From positions 1 to 64,000 of the forward strand of contig JAFXVR010000018.1 of assembly GCA_017534885.1 (NCBI GenBank): DNA of 64,000 bases. The letters are read 5' to 3'. This stretch comes from Clostridia bacterium (GTDB lineage Bacteria > Bacillota > Clostridia > Christensenellales > Aristaeellaceae). Shown in pieces: positions 23,528 to 32,458 of the stretch. The notes under the pieces are model-generated. The model was not told where the DNA came from. It saw only the letters and a list, made by a program, of their open reading frames with translations, and ran no database searches. Position 1 is the first letter of the stretch. The number at the start of each line of letters is the position of its first letter. The translations under genes were made by a program, and so were the position numbers.

Positions 23528-25336
23528 ATGAGCGAGCGGCTGATCCCCAGATCTGAACATCCCCGGCCGGATTTCATGCGCGGGGATTATGTGTGCCTGA
23601 ACGGTGAGTGGCTCTTCGCCTTTGACGACGCGGATGAGGGCCTGCGCGCCGGCTGGCAGAAGCCCGGCTTTCCGCTGCCACTGAAAATCCAGGTGCCCTT
23701 CAGCTACCAGACCAAAATGAGCGGCCTGGGCCCGGACGACACGATTCACCCGGTCCTCTGGTACCGCCGCGCCTTCACCGTGCCGCAGGAGATGGCCGGC
23801 CGGCATGTGCTGCTGCGCTTCGGCGCGGTGGACTTCCGCTGCGATGTGTATGTCAACGGACAGCTGGCCGGCAGCCACAAGGGCGGCTACACCCCCTTCC
23901 GCTTTGACATCACCGGCCTGCTTCAGGAAGGCGAAAACGACCTCTGCCTGCGGGTGGAGGACGAGCCGGACGTCACCCAGCCCCGGGGCAAGCAGTACTG
24001 GCAGCGCGGCGTGATGGGCTGCTGGTACACGCCTGTCAGCGGCATTTGGCAGACCGTGTGGCTGGAGAGCGTGGGCCAGGCCGAGCTCCGGCGGGTGCAC
24101 GTCACCCCGGACGTGGACGCCCACCGCATCGACACCGAGATCGTGCTGGAGCGTCCGCCGCAGAAGGAGCTGACCCTCGAGCTGGCGGTCAGCCTGGACG
24201 GACAGCCCTGGAAGACCGTCACCGCCACCACCCGCGACCGCGTCACCCGGGTGCCCGTGGACATGATCGCCGGGCGCAGCCTGGGCCCCACCCGCCTCTG
24301 GTCCCCCGACAGTCCCTGCCTGTACGACCTGAAGGTGCGGGTGCTGGACGGCGATACGGAGGAGGACGCCGTGACCACCTACTTCGGCATGCGCAAGGTG
24401 GAGGTGCGGGATGGCCGGGTCTACCTGAACAACAACCCGATCTATCAGCGGCTGATCCTGGATCAGGGCTACTGGCCGGACTCCCTGCTCACCCCGCCCA
24501 GCGACGAGGCCCTGCGGCAGGACATCCGCTTCACCCTGGATTTCGGCTACAACGGCGCCCGCAAGCATCAGAAGGTGGAAGACCCCCGGTACTACTACTG
24601 GGCCGACAAGATGGGTCTGCTGGTCTGGGGCGAGGTGCCCAGCGGCTATGACTTCTCCGAGGATGAGGTCGCCAACCTGGCGGAAACCCTCGCGGCCTTC
24701 ATCGACCGGGACTTCAACCACCCCTGCATCATCAACTGGGTGCCGCTGAACGAGAGCTGGGGCGTGCCGAACATCTACAGCGACCGCCGCCAGCAGGCCC
24801 TGGCCCGGATGCTGTACCAGCTGACCAAGACCCTGGACGGCACGCGCCTGTGCTCGGTCAACGACGGCTGGGAGCAGGTGGAAACCGACATCTGCGCCCT
24901 GCACGATTACGCGGACACCGGCGAGAAGATCGCCGCGCACTTCGCCGACCGCAAGACCGTCGAGACCCACGCCTGCGACTGGCGGCCCTGCTACGCGAAG
25001 GGCGTCACCCCCACCGGCGGCGAGGCCTTCCTGGTGACCGAGTACGGCGGCATCGCCTTCCAGAACATCGGCCTGCAGGGCGAGGTGGGCGGCATGGAGA
25101 CCTGGGGCTATCACGACAAGGTGACCGACGAGGACGCCTTCTTCGCCCGCTTCCAGGCCGTGACCGACGCCGTGAGGGACATCCCCTACTGCCAGGGCTA
25201 CTGCTACACCCAGCTCACTGACGTGATGCAGGAGATCAACGGCCTGCTGACCCCCGACCGTCAGCCCAAGATCAACGTGAAGCGCTTCGCCGCCATCAAT
25301 GTCAACCCCGGCGACAGAACAAACCAGCTTTCGTAA
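23528..25336 (+). CDS. Glycoside hydrolase family 2 (beta-galactosidase/glucuronidase type)
   Basis: This 602-residue enzyme appears cytoplasmic, with no signal peptide. It has the GH2 order: sugar-binding beta-sandwich (about 30-190, with FDITGLLQEGENDLCLRVED), Ig-like domain (about 200-300) and TIM barrel (about 300-600). The acid/base Glu is in INWVPLNESWG, and the nucleophile Glu is probably in LVTEYGGIA. The start at 23528 (GAGAGGAG upstream) is chosen over a longer frame with no binding site. Substrate specificity is open. It has its own promoter and lies near sugar ABC transporter 2 and a GH43-like gene. Confidence 0.85.
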   Translation: MSERLIPRSEHPRPDFMRGDYVCLNGEWLFAFDDADEGLRAGWQKPGFPLPLKIQVPFSYQTKMSGLGPDDTIHPVLWYRRAFTVPQEMAGRHVLLRFGAVDFRCDVYVNGQLAGSHKGGYTPFRFDITGLLQEGENDLCLRVEDEPDVTQPRGKQYWQRGVMGCWYTPVSGIWQTVWLESVGQAELRRVHVTPDVDAHRIDTEIVLERPPQKELTLELAVSLDGQPWKTVTATTRDRVTRVPVDMIAGRSLGPTRLWSPDSPCLYDLKVRVLDGDTEEDAVTTYFGMRKVEVRDGRVYLNNNPIYQRLILDQGYWPDSLLTPPSDEALRQDIRFTLDFGYNGARKHQKVEDPRYYYWADKMGLLVWGEVPSGYDFSEDEVANLAETLAAFIDRDFNHPCIINWVPLNESWGVPNIYSDRRQQALARMLYQLTKTLDGTRLCSVNDGWEQVETDICALHDYADTGEKIAAHFADRKTVETHACDWRPCYAKGVTPTGGEAFLVTEYGGIAFQNIGLQGEVGGMETWGYHDKVTDEDAFFARFQAVTDAVRDIPYCQGYCYTQLTDVMQEINGLLTPDRQPKINVKRFAAINVNPGDRTNQLS

Positions 25337-25778
25337 GCCCGCCTTCAACCTGATGCTGCATTGTCCCTGTCGCCTCACGCTTACTTTTCGTGACCGAAAA
25401 AGTAACAAAAAGGTCTTGGGGGACACGCTGCGACGTGTGTCCCCCAAACCCCCCGCACACGCTCGCCTCCTGTATTTGGGCTCACAGAAATACTTTGGGT
25501 GTGTGACCCTCCTCGTATCGCTTGTTCATGTGGCCTGCCAGCACTGCCCCTGTCAGCGGCTGCTGACATTCCCGGGCCCCGGCCCGCAAACGCCATTTCA
25601 CACTTCACATTTCACATTTCACATTCAGCCTTATGCCATTCTGCATCCTGCGTTCTATATTCTGCATTCAGCACCTCCAACCTTCAACCTTCAACCTGAA
25701 ACTCCTCACTCCTCACTCTTCACTCCCCCCGTATCCCACCGCTCAGACAGAGCGGAATAAATAAAGGAGGGTTCTTCC
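25337..25778. repeat. Intergenic hairpins and F4 simple repeats
   Basis: This 442-bp gap holds two hairpins at 25382-25458 (ACTTTTCG with CGAAAAAGT, and TGGGGGACAC with GTGTGTCCCCCA), a layout like F3. Next, at about 25592-25730, come tandem CACATTT(CACATTT), ATTCTGCAT-like, CAACCTT(CAACCTT) and CTCCTCA(CTCCTCA) tracts. The binding site AAAGGAGG of the next gene follows. I see no gene. Confidence 0.6.
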
Positions 25779-27014
25779 ATGAAGAAGACTCTGGCGATCA
25801 TCCTGTCCCTGATGATGGTCTGCATGCTGCCCATGATGGCGCACGCCGATCCCATCGAAATCACCTACTGGTCCGTGTTCACCGGCGCTGACGGCGCGAC
25901 CATGCAGGGCATGGTGGATGAGTTCAACGCCTCCCAGAGCGAGGTGCACGTGACCCACACCCCCATGACCGCTGATGACCTGTATCAGATCCTGCCCAAC
26001 AACGTGGCGACCGGCGCGGCGGTTCCCTCCGTGGCCATCGTGCACATCGAGCGGATCCCGAACTTCATCAGCAAGGACATGCTCTATTCCTATGACCTGG
26101 ACCTGATCGCGCAGGCCGGCATCAAGGAGGAGAACTACAACGCCGCCGCCTGGGCCCGCACCGAAATTAACGGCGAGCACTGGGGCATCCCGCTGGACGT
26201 GCACTCCTATGTGACCTACATCAACAAGGACCTCTTCGACAAGTATGAGCTGAACGAGTACGTCGAGGACGGCTACATCACCTTCGACGAGATCCGCGCC
26301 CTGGGCGACAAGGCCCGCGCTGCCGGCTATGAGGGCGAGATCTTCGACCTGGGCTGGATGCGTGCCCAGATGCTGTGCTACTATGGCCAGCTGGATCCCA
26401 ACCTGACCCTGTCCGAGGACGGCACCAACCCCTCCATCAACAATCCTGCCATGAAGCAGGCCATGGAGACCATGCGCGCCCTGTCCCAGGACGGCTACAC
26501 CACCGTCAAGAACACCGACTACTCCTCCAAGTTCTATTCCGGCGAGCTGCTGGTCTGGTCCGAGGGCATCTGGATGATGGCCGCCGCCCGTGACGCCGGC
26601 ATCAACTTTGCCATGTATCCCGCCGTGTGCTACAGCCCCGACGTCTGCAAGAGCTGGACTTCCTCCCACAACTTCGTGCAGTTCGCTGACGAGAACCGCA
26701 CCGAGGAAGAGGATCTGGCCGTGGCCAAGTTCGTCAACTGGATGGGCGAGCACAGCTACACCTGGGCCAAGGACGCCGGCCAGTGCCCCGCGCACCTGTC
26801 CATCAACGACGTGGCCGAGTTCAAGGATATGCCCCAGGGCTTCCTGGCCGATCCCGCGCGCGTGAACGAGCTGGCCATCTACAGCTATGAGTACTGGGGA
26901 CTGTTCGACACTGCCTTCAGCCGTGTGGGCTGGGACTTCGTGGACGACATCGAGATCGACGCCGCCCTGGCGCAGATCGACCAGGAGATCGCGGACGCCA
27001 TCGCCGCGCAGTAA
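25779..27014 (+). CDS. ABC transporter substrate-binding protein (sugar type 2)
   Basis: This 411-residue family-1 solute-binding protein has a signal peptide (MKKTLAIILSLMMVCMLPMM, cut near AHADP) and lacks a lipobox. The mature start IEITYWSVFTGADGA resembles MalE/UgpB-type proteins. The central GIPLDVHSYVTYINKDLFD is typical of the carbohydrate class. The start is preceded by AAAGGAGGGTT. Two permeases and a GH43-like enzyme follow in the same direction, so the solute is probably an oligosaccharide handled by that enzyme. Confidence 0.85.
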   Translation: MKKTLAIILSLMMVCMLPMMAHADPIEITYWSVFTGADGATMQGMVDEFNASQSEVHVTHTPMTADDLYQILPNNVATGAAVPSVAIVHIERIPNFISKDMLYSYDLDLIAQAGIKEENYNAAAWARTEINGEHWGIPLDVHSYVTYINKDLFDKYELNEYVEDGYITFDEIRALGDKARAAGYEGEIFDLGWMRAQMLCYYGQLDPNLTLSEDGTNPSINNPAMKQAMETMRALSQDGYTTVKNTDYSSKFYSGELLVWSEGIWMMAAARDAGINFAMYPAVCYSPDVCKSWTSSHNFVQFADENRTEEEDLAVAKFVNWMGEHSYTWAKDAGQCPAHLSINDVAEFKDMPQGFLADPARVNELAIYSYEYWGLFDTAFSRVGWDFVDDIEIDAALAQIDQEIADAIAAQ

Positions 27015-27036
27015 CTCAGGCTTAGCTTAACCCGTC

Positions 27037-27070
27037 GCGGGGCAGGGGGACGTACTTCCTGCCCCGCTTT
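27037..27070 (+). promoter_or_regulatory. Intercistronic hairpin after binding-protein gene 2
   Basis: GCGGGGCAGG and CCTGCCCCGC form a perfect 10-bp stem followed by TTT. It lies between the binding-protein and permease genes, the same place as at 9689 and 49336, and probably protects or tunes the upstream message. Confidence 0.65.
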
Positions 27071-27089
27071 CTGAAATGAGGTGCCGCAC

Positions 27090-28493
27090 GTGAACAAAAG
27101 CAAGGACGCGACGCGGGTCGCCAACACCTCCGGTCAGGACGCCCTGCGGTCCCGGGTGGCCGCCTGTTTTGTTCTGGCTTTCCTGGCGCTGCTGTGCCTG
27201 TCGTCCGTAACCGCCGCCACCACCGTCAAGGACACCACGGTCACCACCGTCATGTCCGTGCCCAAGCTGATTTTCAGCCTCTCCAGCGCCAGCATCATCT
27301 TAGCCCCCCTGTCCATCGCCGCAGCGGTCATCGCCATCTTTTTCCTGGCGGGCGGCAAGCAGCGCAATGTGGGCGCGCTTTTCGCCGCGGTCTCCTTCCT
27401 CGCCTGCCTGGGCTTCCTGCTCTTCTTCATGCAGGAGAAGTCCAACAATGCCCTCTACACGCCCATCAGCGACCTGCTGAAGGAGCAGGGGGTCAAATTC
27501 AAGAAGCGTGACGTCAAGGAGATCAACGCGGTCTTCGACGGCACGGCCTGGGTGGCCCTCGCCGCCATCGGCGCGGCGGTCTGCGCGGCCTTCCCCGCAC
27601 TGAAAACCGAGCAGGACAGGCGCCGGCTGGGCCGGGAGCTCAAGCCCTTCGCCTATATCGGGCCCCACCTGTTCTTCTTCATCGTTTTCTTCATCACTCC
27701 CGCAATTTACGGCATCTATGCGGCCTTCACCAAGTGGGATCTGTACACCGAGCCGGTGTTCAACGGGCTGGAGAATTTCCGCACCATCCTGCTGGACAGC
27801 GGCAACACCTACTACAAGCAGCTGCGCAACGGCCTGTGGAACACCGTCAAGTTTGTGATCTACTCCGTGCCCTTCTGCATCCTGATTCCGCTGACCCTGG
27901 CGATCGCGCTGCATACCCGGTGCCGCGGCAATAAGCTCTTCCAGGCCATGTACTACCTGCCCAGCCTGATGTCCATCACCACCACCACCCTCACCTGGCG
28001 GTACTTCTTCAACATCGACTACGGCATCATGAACAAGTTCCTGGGCTCCACGGCCAACTGGTTCCGGCCGCCCCACTCCTGGATCATGCTGGTGGTCGTC
28101 ACGGTGTGGTGGTGCGCCGGCGGCACCATGGTCATCTACCAGAGCGCCCTGGCCTCCATCCCCCAGGATCACTTCGAGGCCGCCTCGGTGGACGGCGCCA
28201 ACGCCTGGCAGAAGTTCCTGCACATCACCCTGCCCGGCATGCGCTATCCGCTGATGTACACCCTGGTCATGTCGGTGGTGGCCCAGTTCAACATTTACGG
28301 CCAGCCGGACATCCTGACGGGCTTCGCCTACCAGGAGGCCAACGCGGTGCTGCTGATGTACGTGTACGAGAACTCGGTCAAGAAGCAGGTGGCGGGCATC
28401 TCTGCCGCCATGGCGCTGATCCTCGGCCTGTGCATCATGGTGGTCTCCTTTGTCCAGATGCGGGTGCTGCGCTCCAACACCCCGGATTCGTGA
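27090..28493 (+). CDS. Sugar ABC transporter permease with extra N-terminal spans
   Basis: This 467-residue protein starts with GTG at 27090 (GAGGTG upstream). From about residue 190 it is a normal MalF-like permease: FFFIVFFITPAIYGIYAAFT, then the EAA-type loop EAASVDGANAWQKFLHITLP. The first 190 residues are extra and hold three to four hydrophobic spans, followed by a soluble stretch. CUT1 permeases usually have about 300 residues, so this is an extended type; E. coli MalF also carries extra N-terminal spans. It is coupled to the MalG-like permease 12 nt downstream. Confidence 0.82.
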   Translation: MNKSKDATRVANTSGQDALRSRVAACFVLAFLALLCLSSVTAATTVKDTTVTTVMSVPKLIFSLSSASIILAPLSIAAAVIAIFFLAGGKQRNVGALFAAVSFLACLGFLLFFMQEKSNNALYTPISDLLKEQGVKFKKRDVKEINAVFDGTAWVALAAIGAAVCAAFPALKTEQDRRRLGRELKPFAYIGPHLFFFIVFFITPAIYGIYAAFTKWDLYTEPVFNGLENFRTILLDSGNTYYKQLRNGLWNTVKFVIYSVPFCILIPLTLAIALHTRCRGNKLFQAMYYLPSLMSITTTTLTWRYFFNIDYGIMNKFLGSTANWFRPPHSWIMLVVVTVWWCAGGTMVIYQSALASIPQDHFEAASVDGANAWQKFLHITLPGMRYPLMYTLVMSVVAQFNIYGQPDILTGFAYQEANAVLLMYVYENSVKKQVAGISAAMALILGLCIMVVSFVQMRVLRSNTPDS

Positions 28494-28505
28494 GGAGGTG
28501 AGGGC

Positions 28506-29384
28506 ATGAAAGTCGAGAGAAGAGGCAAGCGGATTGCCTGTACCTTCCTGATCCTGCTGGGCATTGTGTGGTGCGTGCCCATCCTGTGGCTGATTCTGAA
28601 CTCCTTCAAGACCGACTCGGACTTCATCACCTCCTTCAAGGAGCTCAAGGGCTCCTGGGATTACCTCAGCCGCATGCTGCCCCGGGAGTGGACCGTGGTC
28701 AACTATGTGGAGATGTTCGTGGGCGGCAGCGGCACCAACACCACCGCCAATCTGCCCAAGATGTTCTCCAACTCCTTCATCGTGTCCATCTCGGTGATGC
28801 TCGGCGTGGTCATCGTGACCTCCCTGTCCGCCTACGCCTATGAGCGGCTGCATTTCAAGAGCGGCGACCGCATTTTCTGGACGCTGATGTACATCAGCAT
28901 GTTCCCGAATGTGGTGTCCATCCTGCCCATGTACCGCATCGCCAACGCCTTAGGCTGGGTCAACAACCTCAACGCCCTGATCTGGCCGAGCCTGGCGGGC
29001 ACCTTCAACATCTTCCTGATCCGCAACTTCATGAAGGGCATCCCCATGGCCCTGGACGAGGCCGCCACCATCGACGGGGCGGGCAGCTTCCAGGTCTACC
29101 TGCACATCATCCTGCCCTCCATCATGCCGGTGCTGATCGTCGTCGGCCTCTTCGCCTTCAACGGCGCGTGGAACGACTATATGTGGCCCCGCATTATCCT
29201 CACCGACCCGGAGAACCTGACCCTGACCCCCGGCCTGCGCCTGCTCAGCGGCCAGTACGAGCAGAAGTGGGCCCACATGATCGCTTCCTGCCTCGTCTCC
29301 ATGATGCCCCCCTTCCTCCTCTACCTCTTCGCCCAGAAGTACTTCCTCCAGGGCATCTCGATCCAGGCCGGAGTGAAAGGATGA
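28506..29384 (+). CDS. Sugar ABC transporter permease, MalG-like
   Basis: This 292-residue CUT1 permease starts at ATG 28506 with GTGAGGAGGTG upstream. It has the usual VPILWLILNSFKTDSDF opening and EAA loop (DEAATIDGAGSFQVYLHIIL), and ends FLQGISIQAGVKG. It is the partner of the extended MalF-like protein. The short gap to the GH43-like gene contains a fragment of the CCGCTAACAGCTGA simple-repeat type. Confidence 0.88.
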   Translation: MKVERRGKRIACTFLILLGIVWCVPILWLILNSFKTDSDFITSFKELKGSWDYLSRMLPREWTVVNYVEMFVGGSGTNTTANLPKMFSNSFIVSISVMLGVVIVTSLSAYAYERLHFKSGDRIFWTLMYISMFPNVVSILPMYRIANALGWVNNLNALIWPSLAGTFNIFLIRNFMKGIPMALDEAATIDGAGSFQVYLHIILPSIMPVLIVVGLFAFNGAWNDYMWPRIILTDPENLTLTPGLRLLSGQYEQKWAHMIASCLVSMMPPFLLYLFAQKYFLQGISIQAGVKG

Positions 29385-29430
29385 GCGATCAGCCGCTAAC
29401 AGCTGACTGCTCCCCAAGGAGGTATCCGCC

Positions 29431-30828
29431 TTGAGTTCCAAACGCTTCATCGCCCTGCTCATTGGGGCGGCTCTGCTCACCGTATCCGCGGCGGCGGACG
29501 GGCTTCCGCTCCGCGATTACAGCGCCATGGCGGATCGCTTTGCGGCCAATCCCCGCAATGTGAAGGACATCGGCGACCCCTTTGTGCTGCCGCTGGAAGG
29601 CGGGTACCAGGTCTTTGCCACCGGCGGGCCCATCGGCTTTTTCACCTGGCGCAGCGCTGATCTGAAGACCTTCGAGCGCAGCAAGGCCCTTCAAAAGGTC
29701 TCCTGGGCCAGCGGTGACTACTGGGCCCCGGAGGTCTTTGCGGCGGACGGGCGCTGGGTGATGCTCTACACCGTCCGCTCCAAGGCCACCGGCGGCCTGC
29801 GCACGGGCATCGCCTTTGCGGACGCGCCGGAGGGCCCCTATGCCGAGACCCTCGAGGGCCCGCTGATGGAGCTGGGCTACGCCACCATCGACGCCACCAT
29901 GACCTGGGACGACGAGGGCAATCCGTACCTGATCTATGTGCGGGACTGCTCCGAGAACGAGGTCAGCGGCCGGCACGAGAGCCACATCTACGGCGTGCGG
30001 CTGAAGCGGGATCTGACGGGCATCGAGGGCGAGCCCGTGCTGCTGACCAGGCCCGAAGGCGAGTGGGAGACCCGCTCCGGCGACTGGCGCTGGAACGAGG
30101 GCCCCGCCGTGGTGAAGCACGGGGGCAAGTATTACCTCTTCTACAGCGTCAACGCCTATTACATGAAGGAATACTCCGTGTGCGCCGCCGTGGCGGACAG
30201 CCCCCTGGGCCCCTACGTGAAGCAGGCCAACAACCCCCTCCTGGCCCCCGTGGAGGGCGAAAAGGGCGTGATCGTCTCCGGCCCCGGCCACAACGCCTTC
30301 TTTGAGGCGGGCGGCGAGCTCTTCACCGCCTACCACACCCACACCTACCCCCTGGCGCCCTCGGGCAACCGGCAGCTCTGCGTCGACCGGGCGGGCTTCC
30401 ACGCGGACGGCACCGCCTTCATCTGCGGGCCAACCCTCGCGCCGCAGCTGCGTCCCCTCACTGACCTGGGGCTGGTGAACCGCATGGCGCAGGCGCTTCC
30501 GGAGGAAGCCACCGCCCTGCTCACCGACGGCGACACCTGTGTGGCGGAAACCTCAAAGCCCTACCTCTGGCGGGGCACGGAGGCGGCCTTCCGCTGGGAG
30601 ACCCCCGTGACCGCCGATCTGCTGATGCTCTGGCCCGCCCCCGGCGAAGCCGTCTCCGGCACGGTGACCGTCAACGGCAGCCTGGAGGCCGCGTTCTCCT
30701 TGGAGGCCGGCGGCCTGCCCGGCGCGGCGGTGATCCTGCCCTTTGAGCCCGTTCAGGTGGAAAGCCTCGAGATCCGCCTGGATCAGGAGGCCGCCTTAGG
30801 CGAGGTGCTGCTGGTGGGCGCGGAGTGA
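29431..30828 (+). CDS. Secreted GH43-like glycosidase
   Basis: This 465-residue protein starts with TTG at 29431, 8 nt after AAGGAGGTATC, and has a signal peptide cleaved near SAAADG. The five-bladed GH43 propeller (about 30-360) shows the base Asp in KDIGDPFVLP, the second acid in ATIDATMTWDDEGNPYLIYV and the proton-donor region near WRWNEGPAVVKHGGKYYLFY. The C-terminal 100 residues look like a discoidin-type carbohydrate-binding module. Family members are arabinanases and xylosidases. Export and its place behind the ABC transporter suggest that it trims a polysaccharide whose products are imported. Confidence 0.82.
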   Translation: MSSKRFIALLIGAALLTVSAAADGLPLRDYSAMADRFAANPRNVKDIGDPFVLPLEGGYQVFATGGPIGFFTWRSADLKTFERSKALQKVSWASGDYWAPEVFAADGRWVMLYTVRSKATGGLRTGIAFADAPEGPYAETLEGPLMELGYATIDATMTWDDEGNPYLIYVRDCSENEVSGRHESHIYGVRLKRDLTGIEGEPVLLTRPEGEWETRSGDWRWNEGPAVVKHGGKYYLFYSVNAYYMKEYSVCAAVADSPLGPYVKQANNPLLAPVEGEKGVIVSGPGHNAFFEAGGELFTAYHTHTYPLAPSGNRQLCVDRAGFHADGTAFICGPTLAPQLRPLTDLGLVNRMAQALPEEATALLTDGDTCVAETSKPYLWRGTEAAFRWETPVTADLLMLWPAPGEAVSGTVTVNGSLEAAFSLEAGGLPGAAVILPFEPVQVESLEIRLDQEAALGEVLLVGAE

Positions 30829-30853
30829 AATCACCTGCCGGCGATTAGTTGCA

Positions 30854-30893
30854 AAACCACCGTGTATTAGCACTACGCGGTGGTTTCTTCTTC
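30854..30893 (+). terminator. Terminator after GH43-like gene
   Basis: AAACCACCGTG pairs with CGCGGTGGTTT (one mismatch), followed by a pyrimidine-rich T tract. It closes the transporter 2 operon. Confidence 0.78.
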
Positions 30894-30905
30894 ACTTTAC
30901 TTTCT

Positions 30906-31025
30906 GATTCGGATGTCAAAAGGCCGCTTTCATGAACTGAGCCACGACTGGTTGTGGAAGACAGCGGAAATCACCACAACCAGTCGTGGCTCTAAGGTTG
31001 AAAGCGCCCTTTTGTCACCCTTACC
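30906..31025 (+). mobile_element. 120-bp palindromic MITE, copy 5
   Basis: This copy runs GATTCGG...CCCTTACC. The flanks are the perfect 7-bp repeat ACTTTCT (30899-30905 and 31026-31032). It lies just after a terminator. Confidence 0.92.
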
Positions 31026-31154
31026 ACTTTCTGTGAATCCACTTGCTGATGAAAGCAAACACGAATCCTGTCAAGCGGCCATTGACGGTCTGCCCAACTT
31101 AACATTTTTGACATTTTTGGCTTAACATATTGTCATATTTTCCAAAATTCACTC

Positions 31155-31183
31155 TTGCATTCTTGAACAGAGGATGCTATAAT
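31155..31183 (+). promoter_or_regulatory. Promoter of the 31232 gene
   Basis: TTGCAT (31155-31160) and a perfect TATAAT (31178-31183) have 17-nt spacing, about 50 nt before the start codon. Confidence 0.8.
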
Positions 31184-31231
31184 CAATTCGGATTCATCCG
31201 GCTTTTTGCGCAGCCGGCAGGAAGGGGGCGG

Positions 31232-31789
31232 ATGCTCGTGAAGCGTCTGAGCGCATTGGCCGCGGTGCTGTGCGTGCTGCTCTGCGTCAGTCTGGCGCTG
31301 GCAGACGCGGAAGACAGTGTCCGCATCACAGACTTCATCAAGATCCAGAGCATGACCGAGGACGGGCATTACGGCATCCTGACCATCTCGCCCACCTCGG
31401 AAGCCGCCAATCAGCTGGCCATGGACGCCTTCCTGATCTCCCTGGAGGGTGAAATGCCCACGGCGGTGTTCACCGAAGAAACCCAGGAAGCCCTGAAGGA
31501 GCTGATCCCGGACGCCCGGTTCGAGATGCACGAGATCGTGGGCGTGGGCGCCAGCGGCTACCTGGCTGAAATGGGCGTGTGCTGGGTCACCATGCGCTTT
31601 GTGGGCGACTACCGCACCGACTGCGCGGTGGTGGTGCGCACCGAGGCGGAGGGTGAATTCACCGAGACCGTCCTCGCCGCCGAGCCCGATCCCTACGGCC
31701 GGGTGCTCTCCACCTTCCCCATCGACGTGATGGAGGCCATCCGGGACGCGGACAGCGCGGTCATCGCGGTGGTCAGCAGGGGAAACTGA
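31232..31789 (+). CDS. Secreted protein of unknown function
   Basis: This 185-residue protein has a signal peptide (MLVKRLSALAAVLCVLLCVS, cut near ALADAED). The mature part is small and beta-rich, without cysteine-rich or catalytic patterns that I recognise. The start at 31232 has GAAGGGGG upstream; GTG 31238 is an alternative. It has its own promoter and terminator, so it is a single-gene unit. The N-terminus resembles those of the other exported proteins in the window. Confidence 0.7.
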   Translation: MLVKRLSALAAVLCVLLCVSLALADAEDSVRITDFIKIQSMTEDGHYGILTISPTSEAANQLAMDAFLISLEGEMPTAVFTEETQEALKELIPDARFEMHEIVGVGASGYLAEMGVCWVTMRFVGDYRTDCAVVVRTEAEGEFTETVLAAEPDPYGRVLSTFPIDVMEAIRDADSAVIAVVSRGN

Positions 31790-31802
31790 GACTGAATTGC
31801 AA

Positions 31803-31836
31803 GGGGCTTCCGGTTCATGGCCGGGAGCTCCTTTTT
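31803..31836 (+). terminator. Terminator after the 31232 gene
   Basis: GGGGCTTCCGG and CCGGGAGCTCC form an 11-bp stem (two G-T pairs), followed by TTTTT. Confidence 0.8.
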
Positions 31837-31890
31837 GACGCTTCCATCTGCACGATCACGCTTCAAGAACCTGATCTATACCTAATCGAT

Positions 31891-31970
31891 AAAAGTCTTT
31901 TGAAGATGGGATGGGGGTCTGGGGGCAGGGAAGGAACTTTTCTTCAGATAATTCCTTCCCTGCCCCCAGG
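31891..31970 (+). repeat. F3 hairpin repeat
   Basis: This copy has AAAAGTCTTTTGAAGATGGG, then the long arms GGGGGCAGGGAAGGAA and TTCCTTCCCTGCCCCC around a CTTTTCTTCAG loop, then AGGATCCG. It is nearly the same as the copy at 58395, except that a C-G pair replaces A-T in the stem. It lies before the rbfA promoter. Confidence 0.75.
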
Positions 31971-32008
31971 ATCCGTCAGCGATTGCCCTGCTGCCGCTTC
32001 CCCGGCAG

Positions 32009-32036
32009 TTGCAAAAATCCGGGATCATGCTATAAT
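32009..32036 (+). promoter_or_regulatory. Promoter of rbfA
   Basis: TTGCAA (32009-32014) and TATAAT (32031-32036) have 16-nt spacing, about 50 nt before the rbfA start. Confidence 0.75.
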
Positions 32037-32083
32037 CATGGCTGGGCCTGCGGGCCCGGCAAACTTTGTATTCGGAGGATTCC

Positions 32084-32458
32084 ATGCCGGCTGCTTTTCA
32101 GCGTATTGACCGCATCTCGGACGAGGTGCGCACCCAGGTGGACCGGATCATCCGCGAGGAGCTGCACGATCCGCGCATTGACGGCACCTGGTCCGTGACC
32201 CGCGCCGAGGTGACGCGGGATCTGCGCTATGCCAAGATTTACGTCTCCGTGCTGGAGGACGACAAGCGCAAGCCCCTGCTGCAGGCCCTGAAGGGGGCGG
32301 GCGGGTACATCCGCCGCCTGCTGGGGCAGAACATGATCATCCGCTACAGCCCGGAGCTGATTTTCGTGGACGACCACAACATCGAGTACGGCGTGCACAT
32401 CGCGCAGGTGCTGGGACAGGTGTCCACCGGGGAGGCCGAAGATGGCGAGGACGCTTGA
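32084..32458 (+). CDS. rbfA: 30S ribosome-binding factor A
   Basis: This is a 124-residue RbfA. It begins RIDRISDEVRTQVDRIIREE and has the KH-like core with DDxxxAKIYVSVL and the GYIRRLLGQ helix. RbfA helps mature 16S rRNA and the 30S subunit. The start at 32084 has CGGAGGA 5 nt upstream; an ATG at 32066 lacks a site. It overlaps nrnA by 17 nt. The typical neighbours infB and truB are not adjacent, so only rbfA-nrnA are kept together here. Confidence 0.93.
   Translation: MPAAFQRIDRISDEVRTQVDRIIREELHDPRIDGTWSVTRAEVTRDLRYAKIYVSVLEDDKRKPLLQALKGAGGYIRRLLGQNMIIRYSPELIFVDDHNIEYGVHIAQVLGQVSTGEAEDGEDA

Noticed and set aside
25592..25730. Simple repeats as a CRISPR array
   Set aside because: The units are 7-9 bp, differ from one another and lack spacers.
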